Shown: positions 12,098 to 23,893, counted from the stretch's first letter. The stretch: 64,000 bases of DNA from Anadara kagoshimensis (GCA_021292105.1 CM037870.1:13115234-13179233); one strand, 5' to 3'. Program-made: numbers and translations. Notes: generated by a model from the letters alone, not told the origin.

Positions 12098-12106
12098 CAA
12101 CAACAG

Positions 12107-12740
12107 GGTGTGTCAACTGCTTCCTATTTTTTTATGGGAAATGCTGTAGGAATCTAATTAATTGGTCTTATATTTGATTGCTCAAAATAGATTTCATAAA
12201 TATATCCGTCTTTGTCTAATTTGCTATTAAAGATATTTTTATAACTATGATATATGTAAATGAAAATCCGTGTGCCTTTAATGAGAGCATGTTACTCGGA
12301 ATTATCATTATTTTATTTTCCTGTTCAAATGAAATCAACATCTGTGACGAACATCCGGTAGCTTCCTAGAGTACATTTGCTAATTATTGTTCTTTTGTTT
12401 TCAGTTTGTTTTCAAGGATAATGATAGCCTGGAAATAATGTGTTGTTTACACTACAATGTACAAAACATGTTTGTTTTGTTATTTTTTAAGAAATCCAAG
12501 AATTTAAGGTGTCATTTTGAACTAAGTTAATTTTTTACGTTTTTTTTTTTTTTTAAATTGCGTATGAAAATTGTCGACTTAAATAACTAAATATAGATAC
12601 AATAAAAAAATGCAACTGTTATCAGCTTCAAGCAAACGATTTTCAAATGAGCAGTAGGCTCAAATTAAAAAAACAAACACGAAATTTAGAAAAAAACTAG
12701 AGTTTTATAACCATGGAGATATTTTGTTCTTGATATAAAC

Positions 12741-12812
<72 letters not shown>

Positions 12813-12943
12813 GCTTTCTAGGAAGCTACCGGATGTTCGTCACATATGTTGATTTCATTTGAACATGAAAATAAAATAATGATAATGCCGAATAACATGC
12901 TCTCATTAAAGCCACACTAGTATACAAGATACACCCTATTATA
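12107..12943. mobile_element. TIR element, about 840 bp
   Basis: A long inverted repeat pairs 12268-12370 with 12813-12918; each arm contains CTTTAATGAGAGCATGTTA, TTCAAATGAAATCAACAT and GACGAACATCCGGTAGCTTC in the appropriate orientation. Weaker outer ends read CAGGGTGTGTC and GATACACCCT. The interior is noncoding and includes a GA microsatellite. Confidence 0.7.
12745..12812. repeat. (GA)n microsatellite
   Basis: Near-perfect AG dinucleotide run with one AAGA interruption, inside the TIR element. Confidence 0.95.
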
Positions 12944-13202
12944 AGCGTCCAATTGGACTAGTACTTAGTCCCGATATTGGCTACGGCCAGAAAATTTAAG
13001 AACATAATACAATGTTAAAAGCAACATAAGAAACATGACACAAAATAAACTAGACGTCTGCTATAAATTTCCCGACTTTGGAAGGGCATCGGTACATACA
13101 AAATGCTATATATAGTGGTGTGGTAAAAAAAAACGGTTATTCCCGTCCCTTCTTTGTTGGTGATAAAGCTAAAATTTGTCCCCCAAATAAACGGCTGGAG
13201 CA

Positions 13203-13203
<1 letters not shown>

Positions 13204-13257
<54 letters not shown>

Positions 13258-13311
13258 ATTTGTTATTTACTCGTCTTTCAAGTGTAAAGGTCAACAGATC
13301 AACGAATTGAA

Positions 13312-13365
<54 letters not shown>
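13204..13365. repeat. Two (CT)n microsatellites in a short tandem duplication
   Basis: CT runs at about 13204-13253 and 13314-13365 are separated by about 60 bp. Both are followed by TTTACTCGTCTTTCA, so the run and its flank were duplicated together. Confidence 0.9.
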
Positions 13366-13367
<2 letters not shown>

Positions 13368-13548
13368 GATTTACTCGTCTTTCATGTCTACGTGGATTAT
13401 TGTAGATACATTTTAGTTTAATCCATATTAACATGGAGACATTCCTTGATTAAGATGTATTAACATTTTCGCATGGAATGAGGAATCAATACGTCGTATT
13501 ATCACAACAGACTGATGATTCTAACTTCTAATGTCGGAATCAAGTCAT

Positions 13549-14054
13549 ACAGACATGTTGAAAGTTTAACACTGAGCTAACGAAATCCTTGGCTGTCGAT
13601 TAGCTGAAATGTAAATAACTCAGGCTGACCAATTCGACGGATTTGTACCATAAAAACGAATATACTGACGGATAAAATGAAATGGTCAAATTCGTTGATT
13701 TTTTTTCCAATTTGTCGGGGTTTTTTAATTACTAAGTACTAAAACTTCGGACTTTTGTATGGAAATTGTACTTAAAGATTAAAAAAAAGTACCTAAATGG
13801 CAATCTAAATGGTACTTAAAGATAAAAAAGTACCTAAATGGCAATCTCGCGCATTAAAAATATACCGATCTGGACAAATAAATAAATTGGTTGATCAGAC
13901 TGATAATTAGTGGCCGAAACAGTTTTCTACACATGAAGGCAACAGCTGCTGAAAAGCTGCCAAAATATAGCTAACAAGGGGGATGAGAAGAGATGTCGAT
14001 TTGGTTCAAATTCATTAGCTTGGCGTTAAATTTTAGACAGGTCTGTACTGTAGC
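13549..14054. mobile_element. Foldback element, family B (long copy)
   Basis: The left end (ACATGTTGAAAGTTTAACAC, then TGAGCTAACG) pairs with the right end (GCGTTAAATTTTAGACAGG then TCTGTACTGTA). The interior has GCAACAGCTGCTGAAAAGCTG and an ATAGCTAACAAGGGG segment typical of the family. Confidence 0.7.
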
Positions 14055-14065
14055 ATTAAGGAAAC

Positions 14066-14224
14066 GGAATACCAAGAGACATCTGGAGAAGAACAACAGA
14101 GAAAGAAAGAAATGATATGGGCTGGCCAAGTTGGAGAACGACAGAGAGCGATGCTTTAAATGGGGCGAAGAGGAGAGATCTGGGCCTCGCCTTATGCTCC
14201 ACTAGGAGCGAAGAGGATTGGTAG
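14066..14224 (+). pseudogene. Non-LTR retrotransposon reverse transcriptase, C-terminal remnant
   Basis: A 52-codon frame ending in TAG includes IWRRTTEKER near its start and ALCSTRSEED near its end. This resembles the extreme C-terminus of invertebrate LINE reverse-transcriptase polyproteins, which commonly end with a WRR(T)-E-E stretch and an ALC(S/A)TR-EED tail. No start codon, catalytic YADD motif or upstream domain survives in the window. The piece is jammed between two foldback B copies. Identification rests on remembered motif resemblance. Confidence 0.5.
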
Positions 14225-14225
14225 G

Positions 14226-14690
14226 TAGTGGCCGAAACATTTGTAGACACGTGTACTACTCCGAGGCAGCACCTGCTTAAAAGCTGCCAATATATAGGTG
14301 ACGAGAAGCTTGAGTGAGTGAGAATATTTCACTTATATCGAGACGTCGCCAGCTATAGGCGAAAGTGCAGAAATTTTACCTGTGCGTTGCGCTTATGGCA
14401 TTATACAGCAGGGTTCTGTAGCGTGCCAAGCCCACCGTGACACGGGACCTCGTTTATTTTAAGTTCCCATCCGAAAGAACCGTGACTTTCATTTCGTAAT
14501 GCCTAGTGCTAGGCGAAAGAACAGTCACTGCCCACTTTCAAGTCTTGGGTCAGACCTGGCTGGGGTTCGAACCCACGACCTTCCACTTATGGAGCGAGCA
14601 GTGGTTCGAGAGGCTTGAAATGAGCTGTCTATTTGGCACAAATTTATTAGCTCTGTGATAAATTTTCGACAGGTCTATACTGTAGCTTAA
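14226..14690. mobile_element. Foldback B copy split by a SINE-1 insertion
   Basis: Family B sequence (GTGGCCGAAACATTTGTAGA, AAAAGCTGCCAATATATAGG) runs to about 14311. It resumes after the SINE as TGAAATGAGCTGTCTATTTG and ends ATTTTCGACAGGTCTATACTG. Confidence 0.6.
14312..14610 (-). mobile_element. SINE-1 (tRNA-derived), minus strand
   Basis: Reading minus, the tRNA-like B box (GGGTTCGAACCCC type) is followed by the SINE-1 body (AGTGACTGTTCTTTCGCC, CCCGTGTCACGGTGGG, TATAGCTGGCGACGTC) and a tail with ATATAAGTGAAATATTC. The 5' end of the tRNA head is truncated. Confidence 0.8.
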
Positions 14691-15164
14691 AGGTCTAAGA
14701 ATCAATAGTTAATTAAATCAATTTTAAGTCGTAAAGTCGTCTACGGTTATTTCTATTTAAAGGTATAGACACAAAATAACTGATAAATTTTATTAAATTT
14801 AATTTCCGATATAAAATCTCCAGAAACAGAAATAATTTTCTGTTGTTAATTTTAATTTCCCGACATATAAAGCTCTCTGCAAAATCACCGACAGAAATCA
14901 TTTTCCGTATACTCATCAATACAAATTAAATTTCCTCACATCATATTGAATTTTAAATGAAGTTAATTATAACCCGGGTTATATTTGAATTTGCTTTTGA
15001 AGAAGCGATTCAAAAATAGAAGTTGTTAATAATTTCGGATGCCATTTAGAGTATATAATAAATACATTTCAATGTGAATTATCAAGCAAACATTTCATTT
15101 CAGGATATGCACTTCTTTTACGCCTGCAAGTGTTAATGTATGTACATGTTGCTCCTCATTACAC
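14691..15164. other. No recognisable feature
   Basis: AT-rich sequence, unremarkable on both strands. Confidence 0.45.
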
Positions 15165-15800
15165 TTAGTGTTCGCCCAAAGTCGGGGAGTTTTGCATTAG
15201 CGTTTCTGAGCCCCCACTACACTAGACCATTGTAGGTTGTTCAAACGTAAACTTCAGTGCTCTATTGTTTACGTTCAAAGTCGTCGGGTTTATCAAAGAG
15301 CATTTCTCTAGTGCTCGTCCGAAGTCAGGGATTTTTGTATTAATTTGTCTGAGCCTCCAATACACTGGATCATTGTAGAATTAATCAAGCATCAATTTGG
15401 CCGAAGTTCACTCGTTCATTTACTTCAGGGTCAAGGTCTGTTTTATCCACGAACCTGAACATAGTGCTCGTTCAAAGTCAGTGAGTTTTGTAGTACTGTT
15501 TCTGAACCTCCACTACATTGGATTATTGTAGAATTGCTCAACGGTCAACTTGGCCGAGGTTTGTTCGTTCAAAGTCGGGTTTCAATCACAGAGCCTTTAT
15601 ATTTCTACCTGGTGCCGGTCCAAAGTCAGGGGATTTGCACTAGGGTTTCTGAGCCTCTACTACAATTGATCATTATAGACTCAAATGTCACCTTGACCGA
15701 GGTTTGCTCGTTCATTCGGCACGTTCAAAGCAGTCGGGTTTATCACGGAGTCTTTACCTTGTGCCGGTCCAAAGTCGCCGGTGTTTTGTCTCAGATTTCC
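15165..15800. repeat. About 149-bp tandem array, five units
   Basis: GTGCTCGTCCAAAGTCAGGG-like starts fall near 15169, 15312, 15463, 15612 and 15761 (spacing 143, 151, 149, 149). Each is followed by TTTCTGAGCCTCCACTACA and a TTGGCCGAGGTT segment. Units differ by 10-20 percent by eye. The GC content is higher than the flanks, and a 128-codon frame across it is a by-product of the repeat. Confidence 0.8.
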
Positions 15801-17026
15801 AAGGTCTCCATTAATTATATAATCCACCGTGACTGGTCGTTTTGTCTAATTATGGCTCAAGGTTCTTCAATTTTCTCGACCATGTTCAAAGTCAGGCTTT
15901 GGCTCTTGGATTTCAAGTAATATCTCACGAAAATAACAGTTTACCGGAGTTTGTTTTTAAACAAGTATTTTGAGCTGATATGCCAGGTATGTTGCTCTGC
16001 CATCATTAGATACAGGTCAATTTCGATTTTTGATCCGTTCTACTGATTTTTTATTTAATTTTCTTTCCTTTTTACGAAATTCAAAATTTGCTGTCTTGCA
16101 GTATGATAGGAAGGAATGTTCAAGAAAATTAAATTCTTCGTACGTATTCTTATATTAAATAAGAAAACAGCAGTATTTAATGTGAATTTTCAAATTTTGG
16201 CTCATACAAAGGTCTATTTGAATTATGACGCACACAAAAGGCTAAATTTGAATTTTTATGACAAACGTGATGACTTCAATCAAGTTTTCTATTGTCAATT
16301 TTCCTTTTTATGCAGCAATATACCTGCTTAATTCTCCTGCTTATTAGTAGGTCATCCTATCCATTGCCTTGTGACAAAACTCTTGCAAACTTGGATCAAT
16401 GCCCGTGGTATTCCATTTGCCCAGGCAATACATTTGTCATTTTGGCATTTTGCCATAGATCTCTATACCATTTTTTTAAAAAGTATAATGTTTAATTTTC
16501 ATTAAAAACCTTATCATTATATTTAAATAAATACAATATAAATATATAATTTAATCCAAATTTCTGTTTTGATTTTTGAGAGTTTACCATGATATACATT
16601 AAAAATGATAAAATATAAATTCAATTGATTTTTATTACATTGAAACAAGTAAAATGACTAATAAACTAAAAATGTGATCTGAAGATCACCAGCAGTTGCC
16701 TCCCTTAGATGCTACCTGAACAGATTGTACAATTAGAAGTGGATGACGTTTCGATCAGAATTTTTAATTCCGGGAAACAATTTCGATAAGTGTCGTACTT
16801 TTATTCGCCACAATTAAAATCATGATTTAATTTTTTTACATAAATTTATATTTTTGAGTAAAACTGACATACCTATGGTGCAAAACAGTGATATTATAAT
16901 TCGGAATTTTTAGTCATAGTCGTATCCGTTTTTCAAGTCCGCGTTTAGAGTACAATTTTCAGTTTTATTTACCTGCCCAGGTATGCAGAATGTGATTAAT
17001 ATAAAGTCGTAACAAAAACAGATTTT
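15801..17026. other. Upstream flank of the Ly6-type gene
   Basis: AT-rich, no recognised repeat. It should hold the promoter and any 5' untranslated exon of the gene that starts at 17027, but I see no convincing TATA box or CpG-rich core. Confidence 0.4.
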
Positions 17027-17075
17027 ATGAACCTGTATACTATTGTTTTCTGCATTCTAGGGCTTCCAGCCTTAA
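17027..17075 (+). CDS. Ly6-type gene exon 1 (signal peptide)
   Basis: Encodes residues 1-16 plus one base of Ser17; donor A|GTAAGT at 17076. It lies 1.67 kb from exon 2 and is too short for a simple frame search. Confidence 0.8.
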
Positions 17076-20000
17076 GTAAGTATATGTTTTAACAAAATTT
17101 CAGGTGATAAAATGAAAATAACAGAAGTTTACCTATGATTTTTATGGCGATATAATTTTCAAATTACCAAAATGGCGGACAAGTAGTTTTTGCTAAGTTT
17201 AGTCATTGTTATTTAATACATGTATTTTTGGTAAACTAGTGTCAACAGCGAGTGATGATTAAACATAACAAGTAAAATATCTTTGCGGATCCCAAAATTT
17301 ATACAAATTGGTTGATTAGGCGACGCACACCTTTTAAACAGGTGTTTCCATCTGTTGACTTCATTTCCGGGTTTTCTTGTTTGAAAATTGGATGTATACT
17401 GATTAGAAAATAATGAAGTGAATATTTATATAAAAAGGGAGTTTATTGTGTCTAGTATATACAGGTGTAAGATTTTAAAATCTCTTGGTTAGATTTGTGT
17501 ACCTCGCACCAAATTATTGGTAAAATGTAAAAAAAAAAAATCACAGGATTATGTTCAATCTTGATTAATTTATTCAGTCATTTATAGACTAATGAATAAC
17601 GAAATGGTTATTACCACGTATGTGACAATAACAATTGTGTTATTACTATGTATTTTATTATAATGTGCCACTCAGTGTCATAAATGATTAAATCATCATA
17701 CATTTAAATTATATTTCAAAATAATCCGGATACTCTGTGCAGGTTTTGAATCCTGGCCATGTCAGACAAAAATTGTCAAAATAGTAGTGATCATATGACT
17801 ATTCTTTTACCAAGCACACAGCAAATTATTAGAAATTACAATCACAGGTCCTTCATATTCTGAGACATCTCTAGGTTTCCATAAATTTAAAATAATTAGT
17901 AGCCAAATTACCAAAATTTGTGAAAATATAGTCCTTTTTAAAGTATTTTTCCACAAATTTGCTAAAATAGGTTACTTTTTGAAAGAAATCCTCAGAAATT
18001 AGTAGCAAATGGCGATTTTGGCCACCAGGAATGGAAACATAGCATCTTAAAAAACAAACTTATTCCCTGCAACACTGTGGATATTGCATGCTGAAGAACC
18101 TTCCCTGCATATTGCCCTGAGGGCACTGCAAAGGTAAAATTTCTACCACCCATAATTGGTGACACCTCAGTATGCATGAAATACTGGCATTCTTAACTAT
18201 GGGTTCAACTACAATTCAATAGTACATTTCCAGCAAGAGTGCTAACAACAGTCAAACGTGCCATTAAAAGACAGTAATATTTTATTCCAGTTGCCATTTA
18301 TTCATGTTATATGGACCTGTATATAATGTCAAACTGTCAAATAAAGACCAACCACTGTGGTAGCTCAGTTGGTAAAGTGCTTGATCTGAAATTTGGAGGT
18401 CGTGGGTTCGAACCCCGACACGGACCGGGTCTGACCCTAGACTTGAAAGTAGGTAGTGACTGTTCTTAAAACGAACCTCACAGTTCTTTTGGATGGGAAC
18501 TTAAAATAAACAAAGTCCCGTGTCACGGTAGACGTGGCACAATAAAATTGATGCACCTGGTCTATAGATGGTGATGCCTTGATATAAGTGAAATATTCTT
18601 GACTGTGAAGTTAAACACCATTGAAGACCACATTTACTGGTTCCCTTAGGTGGTCTATAGACAGTAGTTTATGCAGCTTTTGTTTAAATTATGATTCATA
18701 CTCATAGATTCTATTATTAATATTATTTATTTTACTTTGTAGGCTGGGCCCTAGAGTGCTATGTGTGTAAAGGGCAGAGAGACAACAGGGACAAGTGTAT
18801 AAAAACAGCCATACAGTGTGAGGAAAAACAAGATACCTGTAAAACAAAGATCAGCTGGAAACGTAATTATTTTATATATTATTTTAGTACATTATTATTA
18901 AGATGTGTTTGGTAATTTTGTTGAAAATATGGTATATTCTTATTTTTAAAGGGGTTGGGTTGGTTTAATGTTGCTTAATGTTGCATCAGCAATTTTTCGG
19001 CTATTTGTGACCAGAACTACTTTATTAATCTCTATGGAATAATCTATGAACATGTTTATGTATGCATGTGAAGTGTGAATGTGTTATATGGTCTGCCTTG
19101 TATCGGTGCAAACTCAGGGTAACTTAAAGGTGCTAACTCGCCATGTCAATACACCACAGACAAGGGTACCACTCCCCCAGTCCATTATACTGATACCAGG
19201 TGAACCAGTAAAGACCAACGACAAGGAAAATTCACTTTCTCACATGTGGTCTGAGCGGGACTCGAACTGACAGCGGTCAGAGACCCTTGATTTGAAGACT
19301 GACGTCTTATCCATTAGGCCACCTTGGCCTCTTTTTTTAAAAGGGGAGGGATCAGGCGGGTTCTACCGATAGTTTGAAAAAGTTAAATGTACCAGTACTT
19401 TACTTTTGGCAGATCATTGAATTTTTTTCAGGTACTCCAGTTTCCTCTACCAGTCCATAGGTGACAGGGGATGGTAGATCCTTGTGTGAAAAAGGTAGTG
19501 TGCTTGTTGTGGGTCATTGGTTTTTGTCCAAGTTTCCTGTTTCCTTCACCCGTCTACAACCTACAACACCTCAGTGGGAAATGTAGTCTTTGAGAAATCT
19601 CAAAGAAATGTGAAATGTGTTCGTTAGTTGTTTTAGATATTAATGTTTGAAATCTGAAGACAAATATAGAATACCCTATGAGAGAATTGAAATTTTGAAT
19701 TTGTAGTACCTTTGGAGAATATTACAATGAGTTGCCTCCCTTTATTCACTTCATCATGTTACTTTATTTATGGTACTTGAAATTTTATAACATATGTGTA
19801 GTGTGGTTGATTTACAAATTGTCTGTGTGTAAAAATAAGTACCGGTACAACAAAATCAAGTATTTTAAGTATTCTTGTACTTTTTGTGTCAAATAATTAG
19901 GTAAAGTCTCAAATGAAGCAATCTTTTCATCCAAAATTATACTTTGGTGGTCAAGACTTGTCTAAAGCACCAAGTCACAAATCACAGTGTCTTCAAATCC

Positions 20001-21073
20001 CACTTGGTACAAATCCTGGTGTAAGAAAGTTTGTCAGTTCACTTGGTTTTCTGCGAGCACTCTGGTTTCCTCAAACATTCTTGAATTGACTCTTCACACA
20101 AGTAAAAGAATCTTGACTGGGTCGTAAAATGCTATTACTCCAATCCACTCAACTAAAATATACCTATTCCATGATCAATAGTTTATTGAAGGAAATTTAT
20201 TTTCGATTGTAAATATTTTCATTTTTTAAAATAAATTTAAATCTACTTACAGAACCAGATTTTTGGCAGCCACGAAGTATAAGATATCATTATATTGAAA
20301 AGTCATGTGACAGCAAGGAGGCATGCAGTGCAGAAAGTAACTCGCTAGGCTTAAAATCCATGAGAGATTGGTATAGAGACTGGATTGCTATTGAATGTTG
20401 CCAGGGAGATCGCTGTAATTTCTATGTTACGGTATGTAAATTATTCATTTTATTAAGAAAAAATCCACCAATTTCAAGGGATGTGGTGGCAGAGTGGTTA
20501 ACTTAAGGCATTAATTCAAAGCCAATGTGTCTTGCTGATCTGGGTTTAAATCTTGTCAACATTTAATTTACCAGTAATTTATCTGAGAATCAAGCAGAGA
20601 TCTCTATATCACTTATTCACTACAGATATTGATAGAATGCTCAATTCATATATAGGAAGGCTGATGTGTGAACCCTGGGATTTAACCAAAACTTAAAAAA
20701 AGTAAATGGCAAGTTCAATAGTTAGAAATTGAAGTCATATGCGAAGCGACTTTAAAAACTGATGTCATGGTGATAGGTGCTGTTCTGTCATTTTACCTGT
20801 AGCTGGTGATGTCCCAATATAATTAAAATATTCTTGAGGGGGATGTAAAACTTCAACCAATCAATAAATCAATGATTAATCTATACAAAGTTCATAGTTA
20901 TATTTTCATCCTGAGGTTAACCATTATTCTAGAGTTCATCTTCCTACCAACCATTTGCATATGTATAACAATTTTGTTTTATTTCATTTCAGATGGGTGC
21001 GGGAACCAAAGCAATCAGTTTTCTTCTTCTTGGAGTTACCATGGTGATGCATTTTGTGTTGCAAACCAGATGA
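17027..21073 (+). CDS. Ly6/uPAR-domain GPI-anchored protein, four exons (142 aa)
   Basis: Joining 17027-17075, 18743-18862, 20253-20431 and 20993-21073 gives one 142-codon frame with GT/AG borders and intron phases 1, 1 and 0. An in-frame TAA at 16997-16999 supports the ATG. Residues 1-19 are a signal peptide (LYTIVFCILGLPAL core, likely cut after SWA). The mature domain starts LECYVCKG and holds ten cysteines (22, 25, 35, 42, 49, 75, 81, 105, 106, 111), ending in ECCQGDRCN: the three-finger Ly6/uPAR spacing, with the CCxxxxCN close. Residues 118-120 (GAG) followed by a hydrophobic end (AISFLLLGVTMVMHFVL) fit a GPI-attachment signal, so the protein is probably tethered outside the plasma membrane. 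Family members modulate receptors, ion channels or cell junctions; the partner here is unknown. Introns carry SINE-1 and SINE-2 copies. The domain assignment is firm, the function is open. Confidence 0.88.
18352..18616 (+). mobile_element. SINE-1 (tRNA-derived) in Ly6 intron 1
   Basis: The tRNA-like head has an A box (TAGCTCAGTTGGTAAAGTGC) and B box (GGTTCGAACCCC). The body and the ATATAAGTGAAATATTC tail match the copies at 14312, 47761, 57785, 59107 and 59868. Confidence 0.85.
18743..18862 (+). CDS. Ly6-type gene exon 2
   Basis: Acceptor TTTACTTTGTAG ends at 18742 and the donor C|GTAATT starts at 18863. Encodes WALECYVCKG through TKISWK, with five cysteines. Confidence 0.88.
18955..19331 (-). 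mobile_element. SINE-2 (tRNA-derived) in Ly6 intron 2, minus strand
   Basis: Reading minus, GGTGGCCTAATGGATAAGAC (A box) and a GTTCGAGTCCCGCTCAG B-box region start the element. A body shared with 31914-32297 follows, and the element ends in a CAAC-rich tail. Confidence 0.82.
19332..20252. other. Rest of Ly6 intron 2
   Basis: A SINE-3-like piece lies at about 19985-20155 (TTTGTCAGTTCACTTGG, GCACTCTGGTTTCCTC, TCTTGACTGGGTCGTAAAA). The rest shows nothing I recognise. Confidence 0.45.
20253..20431 (+). CDS. Ly6-type gene exon 3
   Basis: Acceptor CTACTTACAG ends at 20252 and donor ACG|GTATGT starts at 20432. Encodes Gln57 to Thr116 with the last five cysteines, including ECCQGDRCN. Confidence 0.9.
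20993..21073 (+). CDS. Ly6-type gene exon 4 (GPI signal)
   Basis: Acceptor TTTCATTTCAG ends at 20992. Encodes the last 26 residues, a small-residue site followed by a hydrophobic stretch, then TGA at 21071-21073. Confidence 0.85.
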   Translation: MGAGTKAISFLLLGVTMVMHFVLQTR

Positions 21074-22820
21074 ATATAAATGACCCAACACTTATCATTC
21101 TGTAAATCTTAACATATCGTGGAAAATCTACAAAAACCAAAATTTTGATACCAGAACATGTATCCTCATCATAATTACATATCAGAAAAAGAATTTCATT
21201 AGCATTGTATCATTAAGGAAAAATATGCTAGCTGGATATACATTACGCAATATTCAAACATTTTCTATGATACTGTTAGAAGTCAGAGTTTTTAGGAAAT
21301 AGTTTTTAAGATTTCAAATTTTGATGTTTCGGCGACCAGTTTTTAAGGGCTATAGTTTTGGTTTGTAAATTTAACCACATTTTCAGTATTTAAACATTTT
21401 TATGATATCATTTTGCAAGGGTTTCAAAAAATAGTTTTTCACATTTCTAATTTTTAAATTTCGGCAAAAAGTTTTTTTGATTTCTAATATTGGTATGTAA
21501 ATTTGACTGTAATGCAATATTAAAACATTTTTAATGATAATGTTTGAAGCAAGGGTCTCAGCAAATACACTTTTAGATTTCTAATTTTTGGTATATAAAT
21601 TTGCCTGTACTTAAAAATTTGGAACAAATAAAGTTGTCAATCTTAGCAATTTTATGACAATAGTACATGTATATGATGTAAAACTTAGATTTTGAATTTG
21701 AAAGAACATCTGAAGTTGTTAAAAAAATGTAAATACATTTATTATGTAATCATGATGATTTTAATACAGCACATTTTTTTTTTTTTTTAAAAAGATTTTA
21801 ATTTTGGGTCTACCTAATGCATGATTCATAAAAAAGAAAGAAATCAATAACTTGCAATTACAGCAACTTTGTGACAAAAATATATATTTTGTTCAAATTA
21901 TTTTTGATTTCAGAAGAACTTTTAAATTTGTTCAAAAATGTAAATACATGTTTTATATTCCAATCATAATATTTTATTACATAGTTCATTGAGCATTTTC
22001 TTGTAAATGTGCCATACATCACATCATTTTATTTTTTTTTTCATCTAATATATATATATCATAACATTTATTCATTTCACATAAATTTTAAATCAATTTC
22101 AAACTGATGATTAACTTTTAACTATGTTAATTAAGAGTTAATTAACTATGAGACCTACAGTGTAAACTCCATTTTTTTTACCTTTTTCCTCAGAAACTAT
22201 TTAACAGATCTTTACAAAACTGTGCAACATTATAATTTCATAGATTTAAATAAGTGAATTAATTGTAATACCTTCTTAATTTTTCACTTATTACAGTTAA
22301 CATGGAATTTTAGACAATTGTTCTTTTTTTTTGCAAAAACGATGTCAAGGAAATCATTAAATGAATCCTCTTAATATAATTTGTTTTAAAAAAACCTAAG
22401 GTGAAACATTTTTTTTTTGTGCTTAGATCATCTGTGAAAAACGATAAACCTTCAGTGTTTATTTGGGTGGTTTTTGTCTTAGGTAACTAGCTTGTAAATA
22501 TATTTCATTGTCACTAGAAAGGGGTATTATGGGAATAAATGTCAAATTCTGGATTTTCGCAATGATTACGGAAATTGTCTAACTATTTCAGATTTTCGCA
22601 TTTAGTCCCCTTCTAGTGTATACTATGTACCATTTATGCAAAACTTCAGTGTTTAATTTGTATATAATGTAAATGATGCATCAATTCTTATATATATTCC
22701 GGGTATATAACATATTTTGATACTACCATATTTTTATCTTGCATATATTTACCTGGCTAAATTTTCATATTTAATAAAGTCTTAAAATATTGTTGGTCTT
22801 GAATTTAGTTACTTCTAAGA
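21074..22820. other. AT-rich 3' flank of the Ly6-type gene
   Basis: About three degenerate units of roughly 135 bp (TTTCTAATTTTTGGTATGTAA motif) occupy 21250-21610. AATAAA signals lie at 21627 and 22773. No further coding sequence is seen. Confidence 0.5.
21627..21632 (+). terminator. Candidate polyadenylation signal of the Ly6-type gene
   Basis: AATAAA about 550 bp after the stop codon, followed by AAGTTGTC. A second candidate lies at 22773-22778. Motif match only. Confidence 0.35.
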
Positions 22821-22999
22821 GCCTGGCGTCAGTTTTACTAAGCTTTGTAAGATAAATTTTTTATCCTTAACATAAGATAAGATTAAACTCTGTTTTACGA
22901 ATCTTTTACGCAACATTAAATCTTAAGTTTGAACTAATGAAATCCTAAGTAAAATTTAGCTACAGTACACAACTTACAAAGCTTAGTAAAACTCGCTCC
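22821..22999. mobile_element. Foldback element, about 175 bp
   Basis: Arms GTTTTACTAAGCTTTGTAAG and CTTACAAAGCTTAGTAAAAC are perfect inverted copies; the interior is noncoding. Confidence 0.75.
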
Positions 23000-23002
23000 T
23001 GC

Positions 23003-23228
23003 TTGTTCGAAGCTCCATTCAATCAACCAAATTGGTTAGTGAAAGTTTAAAATGTTACTAAAATTAAAAATATTCTGAAAAAATGTATTTTAAATTTTTA
23101 CTGCTTCTACTTGATAATACCGCACAAATTTGTGCATTAACTTTTGAACAAAAAAATCAGAAATATTGCCTAAACTTTTGGCTAACCTGAAATGGTTAAC
23201 CTAACATATCTTGGAGCTTTGAACAACC
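23003..23228. mobile_element. Foldback element, about 225 bp
   Basis: Ends TTGTTCGAAGCTCCA and TGGAGCTTTGAACAA are inverted copies, and the inner ACCAAATTGGTTAG pairs with GGCTAACCTGAAATGGT-like sequence. It directly abuts the previous foldback. Confidence 0.6.
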
Positions 23229-23635
23229 AGAACCAGGTCAGTGAGTGGAGTCATTGTGTTTGATATTCAAGTCCAGATTCTTTCACTTATTTCGAAACAT
23301 TCAGCTCTGAAATGATCAAGGAAACTGGAGTTCGTGAGAGAAACACCAAGCCACAACAGAAATCTGGCAAACACACACTAAGAAAGAGGTTGAATGTAGA
23401 AACCTATGTTAAAACAAGAGCAGTCTCTTGAGAGGCAAAATACCCCTGTCCACAACAATATCGAATTTTGCCTTTTTATGACCTAACCAGCGACATTTAT
23501 TACAGATTAAAAGTCGCTGATCTTACCTTTGACCTATGAACTTAAATTTAATATGCATTACACTGTATTAGGTTGGATTACAGTTGTTTCAGGTTTGATC
23601 AAAATCCATCCATAAAGGTGGAAGTTATGGAACTG
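23229..23635. other. No recognisable gene
   Basis: The sequence near 23265-23300 (CAAGTCCAGATTCTTTCACTTA) resembles SINE tail fragments at 24680 and 32400. Nothing else is identified. Confidence 0.4.
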
Positions 23636-23893
23636 GCCCCAGTTTCACAATCATTTCTTAACTAAGATTTTCCTTAACTTAAATTTGGCAAATTTCAAAT
23701 CTTAATAATTTTGTTAATTTTAAAGATATTGAGTTATTTAAGGTGTCATTTTGAAGATCATTTCAAGATGATAACATCTGTATTCAGTTTTTGTCAAAAA
23801 TGTTAATTTGTAATTCTGAAAAAGATTTCAAAATTTGCTAAATTTAAGTTAAGGAAAATCTTAGTTAAGGAACGATTGTGAAACGGGGGGCCA
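23636..23893. mobile_element. Foldback element, family A (clean copy)
   Basis: Ends GGCCCCAGTTTCACAATCAT and CGATTGTGAAACGGGG pair, as do the inner arms TAACTAAGATTTTCCTTAAC and GTTAAGGAAAATCTTAGTTA. The body (ATTTAAGGTGTCATTTTGAA) is shared with copies at 10804, 43073 and 44103. Confidence 0.82.

Noticed and set aside
15534-15920. 128-codon plus-strand frame
   Set aside because: Falls within the 149-bp tandem array; the residues reflect the repeat.
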